Below, in pieces: positions 9,132 to 17,041 of a DNA stretch of 64,000 nucleotides; positions within the stretch are counted from its first letter, which is position 1; each line of letters opens with the position of its first letter. Both the position numbers and the translations under genes were made by a program. The DNA comes from Myroides odoratus (GTDB lineage Bacteria; Bacteroidota; Bacteroidia; Flavobacteriales; Flavobacteriaceae): contig NZ_LROZ01000014.1 in NCBI RefSeq assembly GCF_001549985.1, positions 1 to 64,000 of the forward strand, written 5' to 3'. The notes beneath the pieces were generated by a model that worked only from the letters and a program-made list of their open reading frames with translations, was not told the origin of the DNA and did no database searches.

Positions 9132-9647
9132 TTACAAGCGTTTCATTTGCTCTTTCATCATTTTGATTTGATCTTTTAGCATCCCTTGTTTATCTAATTT
9201 TTGCGCTTCTCCTAATAACTTCGTCGCTTCTAATTTTCTGCGCTTTGTCATAGAAATTCCAGCTAATTGTAGTTTGGCCATAGCTAAATCTTGATCCATA
9301 TTTAAACCTAATTCAATTGCTTTCTTCATGTATTTTTCAGAAGCATTCAAATTCGTTTGAGAAGTCATAATCCCCATCAAGTAATTATAATACCCATTTT
9401 GCTTTCTCACTAAAGCTGTTTCAGGATTTTTAATTTTTTTCAACCATCTTTCAGCTCCTTCAAAATCTTGTTTTCTCAATTTTAAAAAAGACAATAAAAT
9501 GAACTCATTTTTGAAATACAATAGTATTACAAGCCCCATTAAGAATAGTAAGAAAATTCCATTTCCAATATTCGATTCATAAAACTGCCAAACAGCCATT
9601 GCTAGTAATAGTGCTGCGATACCTAATTTAATATACCTATGAAACAT
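9132..9647 (-). CDS. Small membrane protein with TPR-like cytoplasmic part
   Basis: 171 residues. Two transmembrane helices lie close together at about 8-25 and 29-46 (LGIAALLLAMAVWQFY; GIFLLFLMGLVILLYF). After them comes a helical region with TPR-like repeats (AERWLKKIKNPETALV, SEKYMKKAIELGLN, KLLGEAQKLDKQGM) ending in a basic KMMKEQMKRL tail. TPR regions mediate protein contacts, but no partner is suggested by the neighbours. It is an orphan gene with its own terminator. Confidence 0.75.
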   Translation of the reverse strand: MFHRYIKLGIAALLLAMAVWQFYESNIGNGIFLLFLMGLVILLYFKNEFILLSFLKLRKQDFEGAERWLKKIKNPETALVRKQNGYYNYLMGIMTSQTNLNASEKYMKKAIELGLNMDQDLAMAKLQLAGISMTKRRKLEATKLLGEAQKLDKQGMLKDQIKMMKEQMKRL

Positions 9648-9852
9648 ACGCTATAATTAACTTCATTAAGAATGCAAAATTAAAAAAATAAGCGTAGTAT
9701 AAAAATTATTCCTCATAAACCTCTTGTCTTTTGTGCGGTTTGTTTGTTGTTCAGTTGCATCCTTCGTTTTTTATCCCAATTATTCCAATCAATTGAACGA
9801 ATGCTCCTTCCCTCCCCTACACCTCCAATTTTATACCTCGCCTTATTTTCAT

Positions 9853-10521
9853 TTATTTCGATTGAAATAAATGAGCTAATTTATGTGAATCTACGTGCAA
9901 GAAAGATTCAATGATAAAATCCGCGGTGCTATAATCCTGTTGTTTAGAATTCTGACTTTGATACCCCAATACTTTAATTCCCGCAGCATTTGCAGCTTTA
10001 ATACCATTGGTACTGTCTTCAATTACCAAACAGTGTTCTTTTGTTGCAATTTTAGCTAAAGAAGCCGCTTGATTGAAAATCGCTGGATCAGGCTTAGATT
10101 TCGGAAAATCCTCTCCACTCACAATATGAGTGAAGTACGGAAACAAGTCAAAACGATTAAATACCCGATGAATCGTACTTTTTGATGCAGATGATCCCAA
10201 AATCAATTCAATATCCTGTTCATGAAGCTGTACAATTAAATCGCGAACTCCTTCAATAAGTTCTAAATCGGGTTTGGTATCAAAAGATTCATTAAATAAA
10301 GTGCGTTTGCGTAAAACCAAATCAGGAACTTCTTGGGCTAATTGAAAGTGTTCCTTTACTTTTTGATAGGTGTTTTTGGTAGAAAATCCAGTAAAAGAAG
10401 TATACATCTCTTCAGGAACTTCAATCCCCAATTCGTCAAAATGCTGAAAATAGGCATAACGATGAACAGGCTCTGTGTCCACAATTACTCCATCCATATC
10501 AAAAATAACTGTACGTAACAT
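9853..10521 (-). CDS. HAD-superfamily hydrolase (beta-phosphoglucomutase-like)
   Basis: 222 residues from the ATG at 10521; an upstream TTG adds three residues and is not needed. All HAD motifs are present: DMDGVIVDTEP (nucleophile Asp and general acid Asp), GSSAS (motif II), KSKPDPAIF (motif III Lys) and VIEDSTNGIKAANAAG (motif IV). A helical cap lies after motif I, as in PGMB-like and sugar-phosphate phosphatases. Substrate not determinable. It is divergent from the ECF sigma operon. Confidence 0.88.
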   Translation of the reverse strand: MLRTVIFDMDGVIVDTEPVHRYAYFQHFDELGIEVPEEMYTSFTGFSTKNTYQKVKEHFQLAQEVPDLVLRKRTLFNESFDTKPDLELIEGVRDLIVQLHEQDIELILGSSASKSTIHRVFNRFDLFPYFTHIVSGEDFPKSKPDPAIFNQAASLAKIATKEHCLVIEDSTNGIKAANAAGIKVLGYQSQNSKQQDYSTADFIIESFLHVDSHKLAHLFQSK

Positions 10522-10690
10522 AATGGTCAATTTTTGTGTAAAGGTAAGGGGTTTTTCGCTATACCAAATAGCCCAGAACTAGAGATTTAGTACTGTACCA
10601 GTAAATTATATCTAAAATAGTAGGGTCGCCTCGACTCTTTTTATTATTTTTACATTTACACCTTACCTCACATTCAAATACTTATTCATC

Positions 10691-11239
10691 TTGTTAGCCT
10701 CGGAAGAAGAACAATTCGTACAACAACTGCAACATATCGATACCAAAGACACTGCTTTTCGCACCCTTATCGCGCAAAACAAGACGATGTTATATTACCA
10801 TATCCGGTCGATTGTAATCCAGCACGAAGATGCAGATGATGTCTTACAAGAAACCTTTATCAAAGCCTACGAAAATATAGACAGCTTTAAAGGTAATAGC
10901 AAACTCTCCTCTTGGCTTTTCCGCATTGCAACGAATCATGCCTTGGACTTTTTAAAACAAAAGAGCAAGAGGCAAAAAGTGAGCTTAGAGGAATACAATC
11001 AACAGTTAATTGAACACCTTGAAACGGATTCTTTTTTCAATGGAGATGAAGCAACACAACTCTTGCATAAAGCTATAGCCACACTACCCGAAAAGCAACA
11101 ACTCGTATTTAAAATGCGCTATTTTCAAGAGCTGGATTACCAAAGTATATCAGACATTCTCGAGACCTCCGTTGGGGCTCTAAAAGCCTCGTACCACCAT
11201 GCGATGAAAAAAATTGAACTTTTTTTAAAATCGCATTAA
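10691..11239 (+). CDS. ECF-type RNA polymerase sigma factor
   Basis: 182 residues. Region 2 spans about residues 30-95 (HEDADDVLQETFIKAYENIDSFKG, then SSWLFRIATNHALDFLK) and region 4 about 120-178 (TLPEKQQLVFKMRYFQELDYQSISDILETS). The frame starts with TTG (10691); the first ATG is 31 residues in and would remove conserved sequence, so TTG is the most likely start. It is followed by an anti-sigma-like membrane protein and a periplasmic 'sensor of ECF sigma' protein, which together predict an envelope-stress regulon. Confidence 0.9.
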   Translation: MLASEEEQFVQQLQHIDTKDTAFRTLIAQNKTMLYYHIRSIVIQHEDADDVLQETFIKAYENIDSFKGNSKLSSWLFRIATNHALDFLKQKSKRQKVSLEEYNQQLIEHLETDSFFNGDEATQLLHKAIATLPEKQQLVFKMRYFQELDYQSISDILETSVGALKASYHHAMKKIELFLKSH

Positions 11240-11283
11240 ACCTTTCTATCATAAATCAGTCTAATTAGCAGAAGTATATAAAA

Positions 11284-11706
11284 ATGATGACCAATAATCA
11301 ACCTCATCCCGCTAGAAAAGATGGATTCAAAACGCCTGAAGGGTATTTTGACACCCTAGATACGCGTCTGTTTGACCGTCTAGCCCAGCGCGAAGAGCAA
11401 CTCAAGCCAAGGGCAAAAATCTTCCGATTGACGCCAGTCAAACAATATGCCTCTATTGCGGCAGCTGTTACACTATTACTCGGCTTAGGTATATTTCTAA
11501 AAGTAAAAACTACATCGGCTATTAGCACGGAAGCTTTAGAACAGTATTTAGAATACGATCCAGCGTATACTTGGTCTAACGATTTGATTCAATCTTTTGA
11601 TGAAGGTGATCTCAAAGAGTTGGAGCATCAAATCAACGTCAATCAGAAAGAGATCAATGACTATGTACAAACCAATATTGATCTTGACTACTACCTAAAT
11701 TATTAA
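11284..11706 (+). CDS. Single-pass membrane protein, probable anti-sigma factor
   Basis: 140 residues. A cytoplasmic N-terminal part contains GFKTPEGYFDTLDTRLFDRL, a motif commonly found in the gene after ECF sigma factors in Bacteroidetes. One transmembrane helix lies at about 58-74 (ASIAAAVTLLLGLGIFL), followed by an acidic periplasmic tail. Position and topology support a role in binding and inhibiting the preceding sigma factor; this is inferred, as no ZAS-type Zn motif is visible. It lies 44 bases after the sigma gene and 6 bases before the next. Confidence 0.75.
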   Translation: MMTNNQPHPARKDGFKTPEGYFDTLDTRLFDRLAQREEQLKPRAKIFRLTPVKQYASIAAAVTLLLGLGIFLKVKTTSAISTEALEQYLEYDPAYTWSNDLIQSFDEGDLKELEHQINVNQKEINDYVQTNIDLDYYLNY

Positions 11707-11712
11707 TATACT

Positions 11713-12147
11713 ATGAAAAGATTCTTCTATCTATTTATCTTGTTCGGTTGCTCCCTTTTTAGCTATGCGCAACATGGGGATGCGGATAAAATCAAGTCTT
11801 TAAAAATAGCGCATTTAACTACTGTATTAAACTTAACTACAGAAGAAGCTGAAAAATTTTGGCCGATATACAATACCTACGACAATAAATTGTCTAAACT
11901 TAGACATTCAGAAGTAATTCATTATATCAAATCGAATGAAACCCAAGATATTGAGGGACTAACTGAAAAACAAGCAACTGAGAAAGTGCAAGCTTTACTT
12001 ACTTTTGAAGAGGATTATTGTTCCCTTCGAAACCAGTTCATTTTAGATAGCAAGAAGATTTTATCAAACAAAAAAATACTCTTGTTGAAAAAGGCAGAAG
12101 ACGACTTTAATCGAAAGTTACTGAAAAAATATAAAGACAAAAAATAA
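11713..12147 (+). CDS. Periplasmic protein of the ECF operon (Spy/CpxP-like 'sensor of ECF sigma')
   Basis: 144 residues with a signal peptide (MKRFFYLFILFGCSLFSYAQ) and an all-helical charged body. The LTTEEAEKFWPIYNTYDNKL segment (about residues 42-61) is typical of the flavobacterial family annotated as sensor of ECF-type sigma factor and recalls the LTxxQ motifs of Spy/CpxP. It probably senses periplasmic protein state and acts through the membrane protein encoded upstream; this is inference from operon order. An intrinsic terminator follows. Confidence 0.78.
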   Translation: MKRFFYLFILFGCSLFSYAQHGDADKIKSLKIAHLTTVLNLTTEEAEKFWPIYNTYDNKLSKLRHSEVIHYIKSNETQDIEGLTEKQATEKVQALLTFEEDYCSLRNQFILDSKKILSNKKILLLKKAEDDFNRKLLKKYKDKK

Positions 12148-12182
12148 GGGATTGAATAAAAAATAGCAAAACCTTCTTAACC

Positions 12183-12213
12183 TAGCCTACAAAAGACCTA
12201 TATTTGTAGGCTA
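12183..12213 (+). terminator. Terminator of the ECF operon, overlapping a candidate promoter
   Basis: An 11-bp perfect stem (TAGCCTACAAA / TTTGTAGGCTA) with a 9-base loop is followed by TTTTATTT. The sequence TATATTTG (12199-12206), a perfect TAnnTTTG motif, straddles the loop and the 3' arm and is well placed to start transcription of the methyltransferase gene at 12231. Confidence 0.75.
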
Positions 12214-12230
12214 TTTTATTTATATATATA

Positions 12231-13445
12231 ATGAGATTACACAGAAACTTAGTTTTTACCGTTATTGACTCTATCTTACTAATTTTCAACGAAGGGGAAT
12301 ATGCAGACAAAGTGGTTGCAAAAGCCTTGAAAAAAGACAAGCGTTGGGGAAGTGCAGACCGCAAATTCGTAGCTGAGACAATTTACGAAATTGTGCGTTG
12401 GAAAAGGCTGTATACTGAAATCGCAGAAGTAAAAGAACCATTTACTCGCGACGATGCATGGCGTATTTTTACCGTTTGGGCTGTATTAAGAGGGTACAAC
12501 TTGCCGGATTGGAAGTATTTTGAAAATGCTCCTATTCGCCGAATTAAAGGTAGATTTGATGAACTAAGTAAAATCAGAAAATTCAAAGAAGCGATTCCCG
12601 ATTGGATGGATGAATTGGGCGTAAAAGAATTAGGTGAAGAACTTTGGTCTAAAGAAATAACAGCGCAAAATCAACAAGCACAGGTTATTTTACGTGTGAA
12701 TACTTTAAAAACTACACGTAAGAAATTGCATGCTATTTTGATGGATTTAGATATTGAAACAATACAACCGGAAGAATATCCAGATGCCTTAATCTTAAAA
12801 GAAAGAGCAAATGTATTTTTAACCGATGCTTTCAAAGAAGGTTTATTTGAGGTACAAGATGCTTCTTCTCAATTGGTCGCTCCTTTCTTAGGGGTTGAAC
12901 CAGGTATGCGCGTGGTAGATACTTGTGCGGGTGCTGGAGGAAAAACACTTCACATGGCTTCTTTAATGGAAAATAAAGGGCAGATTATTGCGATGGATAT
13001 CTATGAAAGCAAGCAAAAGCAATTGAAAATCAGAGCCAAAAGAAATGGCGCTTTTAATATTGAATACCGCATCATTGAAGGAACAAAAACCATTAAAAAA
13101 CTACACGAAAAAGCAGATCGCGTTTTGATTGATGCTCCATGTAGTGGTTTAGGAGTGATCAAGCGTAATCCTGATACTAAATGGAAATTACAGCCTGAAT
13201 TTGTAGAGGAAATCAAAAAGGTACAACAACAAATCTTACAAGACTATTCAAAAATAGTCAAAGTAGGTGGAAATGTTGTATATGCTACTTGTTCAATCTT
13301 GCCTTCTGAAAATGAAAAGCAAATTGAAAAGTTCTTAGCTTCTGAACATGGACAAAATTTCAAATTCATTAAGGACCACAAAGTATTGGCACATCAAACC
13401 GGTTTTGATGGGTTTTACATGGCTTTATTAGAAAGAATTAAATAA
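12231..13445 (+). CDS. RsmB/NOP2-type rRNA (cytosine-C5) methyltransferase
   Basis: 404 residues. An N-terminal NusB-like helical region (about 10-130) is followed by a Rossmann methyltransferase domain with the SAM motif DTCAGAGGKTLHMASLM, the motif IV cysteine in DAPCSGLGVIKRNPD and the catalytic cysteine in ATCSILPSENEKQI. Two cysteines are diagnostic of m5C RNA methyltransferases. The RsmB-like layout suggests 16S rRNA C967 as target, but RsmF-like substrates cannot be excluded. The nuclease gene follows 18 bases later on the same strand. Confidence 0.9.
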   Translation: MRLHRNLVFTVIDSILLIFNEGEYADKVVAKALKKDKRWGSADRKFVAETIYEIVRWKRLYTEIAEVKEPFTRDDAWRIFTVWAVLRGYNLPDWKYFENAPIRRIKGRFDELSKIRKFKEAIPDWMDELGVKELGEELWSKEITAQNQQAQVILRVNTLKTTRKKLHAILMDLDIETIQPEEYPDALILKERANVFLTDAFKEGLFEVQDASSQLVAPFLGVEPGMRVVDTCAGAGGKTLHMASLMENKGQIIAMDIYESKQKQLKIRAKRNGAFNIEYRIIEGTKTIKKLHEKADRVLIDAPCSGLGVIKRNPDTKWKLQPEFVEEIKKVQQQILQDYSKIVKVGGNVVYATCSILPSENEKQIEKFLASEHGQNFKFIKDHKVLAHQTGFDGFYMALLERIK

Positions 13446-13463
13446 GAAGCGTAAGATTTTGGT

Positions 13464-14351
13464 ATGAAAAAGTATTTGGTCGTTGTTTTGTTCGCTTCAT
13501 TACTTCTTAGTTGTGGATGTACAAAGAACAAAACACAGCCTATCACGGGTTTTAGTCCAATAGAAACAACACAAGCAGGGGTTTCTGAAACAAAACAGGA
13601 AGTTACTTATACCATTCCTCAAACGATAAAGACTTACTATAAGGAAATCGATTTTTCCAAGTCTAGTATGGCTTTACAAGAGGATTTAAGTCAATTAACA
13701 ACGAAACAACACCGTCATCACCTGACCTATAATGAGTTGTGGGACGTGCTGAAAGTAACAGATTTAACTCCCGCAGCCAATGAAGTGTATTTACTTTATG
13801 GAGAACGAGGTATTCTTCAAGGAAAAAAAGCTTATACAAAAGGGAAAAATCAAAACGGTGGTCGTCAGAATCAATGGAATAGAGAGCATACCTATGCGCG
13901 TTCTTTAGGTACACCTAAACTAGAACAATCCAGCACAGGAGCAAATGAAGACGCTCATCATATTAGACCTGCTGATGTACAATGGAATGCACAACGAGGC
14001 AATAAGAAATTTGCACAAGGATCTGGAATTGCTGGCGATGTACAAGGTGGATGGTATCCTGGAGATGACTGGAAAGGCGATGTGGCTCGTATGATGCTCT
14101 ATATGTATCTGCGCTACCCTAGTCAATGTCTACCAACAAATGTAGCAGTTGGAGAAAAAAATGACCGTGATGCTCATATGGTAAACATACTCCTGCAATG
14201 GAATGCTGAAGATCCTGTTTCTGCGATTGAGATACAACGCAATGAATATTTGAGTAAACCTGAAATTCAAGGCAACCGAAATCCATTTATTGATAATCCT
14301 CACTTGGCAACCCAACTTTGGGGTGGTCCAGTAGCGGAAAATAGATGGTAG
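13464..14351 (+). CDS. Secreted endonuclease I family nuclease (lipoprotein)
   Basis: 295 residues. A lipoprotein signal (MKKYLVVVLFASLLLSCGC) predicts lipidation at Cys17 or Cys19. The endonuclease I (EndA) core is seen in QNQWNREHTYARSLG (catalytic His and metal ligands), EDAHHIRPADVQWNAQRGNKKF and GDVARMMLYMYLRYP. Such enzymes degrade DNA outside the cytoplasm for nutrition or to limit DNA uptake. The start is 18 bases after the methyltransferase stop. The 3' side is the large repeat-filled junction. Confidence 0.9.
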   Translation: MKKYLVVVLFASLLLSCGCTKNKTQPITGFSPIETTQAGVSETKQEVTYTIPQTIKTYYKEIDFSKSSMALQEDLSQLTTKQHRHHLTYNELWDVLKVTDLTPAANEVYLLYGERGILQGKKAYTKGKNQNGGRQNQWNREHTYARSLGTPKLEQSSTGANEDAHHIRPADVQWNAQRGNKKFAQGSGIAGDVQGGWYPGDDWKGDVARMMLYMYLRYPSQCLPTNVAVGEKNDRDAHMVNILLQWNAEDPVSAIEIQRNEYLSKPEIQGNRNPFIDNPHLATQLWGGPVAENRW

Positions 14352-14389
14352 TAAACGATTTACAGAAGATTATCAAGAGATAGAAAACC

Positions 14390-14460
14390 AATTCTTTTTA
14401 GGATTGGTTTTTTTTTGTTTGCTTTTTGCGCTTTGTTCTTTGTTCTTTGCTCTTTGTTAA
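14390..14460. repeat. Heptamer-like ctttgtt/ctctttg tandem repeats
   Basis: Just after a weak dyad (accaattctttttaggattggttttttttt, a likely terminator of the nuclease gene) the sequence degenerates into about seven imperfect copies of 'ttctttg/ctctttg'. The same short repeats reappear between the larger repeat units at 14565-14600, 14695-14712 and 14941-14960. Confidence 0.7.
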
Positions 14461-15113
14461 GTCGTGAGAATTGTCGATTAAAGAAGAAGAATTCTCTTTA
14501 ACTAGAATGATTTACCTCATCGACTCACCACCTCACCATTCACATCTTCTAGTAAGTGAGCTTTGCTCTTTGTAAGGTTTGCTCTTTGCTCTTTGTGAAG
14601 TCGTAAGAATTATCGATTAAAGAAGAAGAATTCTCTTTAACTAGAATGATTTACCTCATCAACTCACCATTCTCATCTTCTCGTAAGTGAGGTTTGCTCT
14701 TTGCTCTTTGTGAAGTCGTGAGAATTGTCGATTAAAGAAGAAGAATTCTCTTTAGCTAGAATGATTTACCTCATCAACTCACCACCTCATCAACTCACCA
14801 TTCTCATCTTCTAGTAAGTGAGGTTTGTATTTTTTCAAATTGTGGGGTTTGTCGATTAAAGAAGAAGAATTCTCTTTAACTAGAATGATTTACCTCATCA
14901 ACTCACCACCTCACCATTCACATCTTCTAGTAAGTGAGGTTTGTTCTTTGTTCTTTGTGAAGTCGTGAGAATTGTCGATTAAAGAAGAAGAATTCTCTTT
15001 AGCTAGAATGATTTACCTCATCAACTCACCATTCTCATCTTCTAGTAAGTGAGGTTTGTATTTTGTGAAATCGTGGGGTTTGTCGATTAAAGAAGAAACT
15101 CTGTTTTAATTAG
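14461..15113. repeat. Six-copy imperfect tandem repeat between convergent genes
   Basis: Units begin at about 14461, 14600, 14715, 14839, 14962 and 15070, so spacing varies between about 108 and 139 bases. Each holds gtcgtgagaattgtcgatta, then aaagaagaagaattctcttta, then actagaatgatttacctcat, then one or more ctcacc strings, then cttctagtaagtgaggttt. Unit length varies because the ctcacc and ctctttg parts expand or contract. No reading frame runs through it. Inverted, partial copies of the same modules occur near 19530 and 22700. Confidence 0.9.
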
Positions 15114-15188
15114 AAAATTCACTCTTCTCCCTTTTCCATTCTATCTCTCAGAGTTCATATATTTGTTTTGGTGTTCGATGAATCTAGA

Positions 15189-15872
15189 CTACGTTTTCGA
15201 TTTCCCTTTTCTTTTCTCAAACATCAATTCCTTTACTTTTTCTTTGTCTTCTTTTTCTTTTGACAAATCGAACATCGTACCAAAAACGCGATCCCAGAAG
15301 GTATTGCTTACACCAAAACCTAATTCTTCGTCTTTATAATGATGTAAATGATGGTTTCGCCACAGCGGTTTCATAAACTTAAAAGGTGGAGCAAAAGCGT
15401 GAATAGCATAATGCATAGAGGCATAGAGCAAATAACCAATGATAAATCCGGGGTAAAACCCAAAGGAATATCGGCCTAAAAGGAGGTATTGTAGTCCAAA
15501 AAGTATAGAAGCTAAAATAATACTGGGAACAGGAGGCATAAATAGACGTTGTCTATCTCTAGGGTAATGGTGATGATTACCATGCATAATATAAGCCACG
15601 CGTTGTAGGTTTTGCTTTTCACTAATGAGGTGAAACAAATAGCGGTGGGCTAAATATTCAAAAAACGTCCAGAACAACATCCCTCCTAAAAACAGAAGTA
15701 TGAGGTTCTGAACGGATAAATTGTAATCGGTATAACCGGTATAAATAATATAAGACAATATGGGAATATACATCCCCCAGATGATAGCGGGATGTCCCTT
15801 AGTCAACATTTCTAAATAGGGATTCTCAAATAGTCTTGCCTGTCCTTTGTTATTTATCTTATCAAATTTCAT
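15189..15872 (-). CDS. Fatty acid hydroxylase / sterol desaturase superfamily membrane enzyme
   Basis: 227 residues with four or so membrane helices and the histidine clusters that bind the di-metal centre: HRYLFH, HGNHHHYPRD, HYAIH and HHLHHYKD. The spacing resembles the FA2H-like 2-hydroxylase branch. It likely hydroxylates fatty acyl chains of membrane lipids or sphingolipids; substrate is inferred. It lies 35 bases after fabH on the same strand, consistent with a lipid-synthesis pair. Confidence 0.85.
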   Translation of the reverse strand: MKFDKINNKGQARLFENPYLEMLTKGHPAIIWGMYIPILSYIIYTGYTDYNLSVQNLILLFLGGMLFWTFFEYLAHRYLFHLISEKQNLQRVAYIMHGNHHHYPRDRQRLFMPPVPSIILASILFGLQYLLLGRYSFGFYPGFIIGYLLYASMHYAIHAFAPPFKFMKPLWRNHHLHHYKDEELGFGVSNTFWDRVFGTMFDLSKEKEDKEKVKELMFEKRKGKSKT

Positions 15873-15907
15873 ATATCTTAACTACTTTTCTAGCTAAGAT
15901 AAAGAAA

Positions 15908-16912
15908 TTACCACTTTAACACAACACTTCCCCAAGTAAACCCACTTCCAAAAGCAGCTAAAACGACTACGTCTCCCGTTTTAATTTTACCTTGTTCCCA
16001 AGCTTCTGTTAGCGCAATAGGCACAGATGCTGCAGTTGTATTACCGTATTTTTGAATATTATTAAATACCTGATCATCAGACAATCCAAATTTTTGTTGA
16101 ATAAATTGAGAAATTCTCAAATTCGCCTGATGTGGGATCAACATATCAATATCAGTTACTTGAAGTTTATTGGCTTCTAATCCTTCCATAATCACTTCAC
16201 TGAAGCGTACAACTGCATTCTTAAATACAAATTGTCCATTCATATGTGGCATATAACTCAAATCATCTGGATCATTGTCTTTCAAAATATCAGACACCCA
16301 TCTTCCTCCCATTCCTGGAGCAATTAAAGCTAACTCTTCTGCATGTTCTCCTTGAGAATGAATATGAGTAGATAAAATTCCTGTTTCGTCTTCAGAACGC
16401 GTTAAAACAGCGGCTCCTGCTCCATCTCCAAAAATAACTGAAACGGCTCTTCCTCTAGTTGTCATGTCCAATCCTGCTGAATGCACTTCTGATCCTACAA
16501 CCAAAACCGTCTTATACATTCCTGTTTTGATGTATTGATCTGCCACAGATAACGCATAAATAAAACCAGAACATTGCGCTCTAATATCCAAGGCAGCTAC
16601 TGTATTTAGACCTAATTCTTTTTGTAACAAAACACCTGGACCAGGAAAATAATAATCTGGACTCAATGTTGCGAATACAACAAAATCAATATCCTTGGCT
16701 TCTACTCCTGCTCGTTCCATGGCTTTTCTAGCCGCTTTCACCCCCATTCCTGAAGTAGTATCTTCTTCCAAAACCTTATGTCTACGCTCGTGAATTCCCG
16801 TTCTTTCAACGATCCATTCATGGTTTGTATCCATTATTTTTGACAAATCGTCATTGGTTACTACGTTATCGGGCACATAATAACCTAGACCCGAAATCTT
16901 TGATCTAAACAT
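15908..16912 (-). CDS. fabH: Beta-ketoacyl-ACP synthase III
   Basis: 334 residues, full length. The catalytic triad is visible: Cys114 in AQCSGFIYAL, His in IPHQANLRI and Asn in YGNTTAAS. The enzyme condenses an acyl-CoA primer with malonyl-ACP to begin fatty acid synthesis; in this group branched primers are usual. It is not beside plsX/rpmF here but leads a pair with the fatty acid hydroxylase, so it may be a second FabH. On the minus strand TACCTTTG (16938-16945) is a candidate -7 element. Confidence 0.93.
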   Translation of the reverse strand: MFRSKISGLGYYVPDNVVTNDDLSKIMDTNHEWIVERTGIHERRHKVLEEDTTSGMGVKAARKAMERAGVEAKDIDFVVFATLSPDYYFPGPGVLLQKELGLNTVAALDIRAQCSGFIYALSVADQYIKTGMYKTVLVVGSEVHSAGLDMTTRGRAVSVIFGDGAGAAVLTRSEDETGILSTHIHSQGEHAEELALIAPGMGGRWVSDILKDNDPDDLSYMPHMNGQFVFKNAVVRFSEVIMEGLEANKLQVTDIDMLIPHQANLRISQFIQQKFGLSDDQVFNNIQKYGNTTAASVPIALTEAWEQGKIKTGDVVVLAAFGSGFTWGSVVLKW

Positions 16913-17041
16913 ATTTATCTGATTTAATTTGTTGAAGCAAAGGTAAGTTTTTTGTGTATTTTAAAAAACATCAACTACAAAAACGATATATTTTATAAAT
17001 ATTCCACGTATCTTGCTCAGATAAACTAAAACAAACAAAAA

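Noticed and set aside
14461..15113. CRISPR array
   Set aside because: Units are about 108-139 bases with repeats longer than any spacer, there are no unique spacers, and no cas genes are nearby. It is a tandem repeat.
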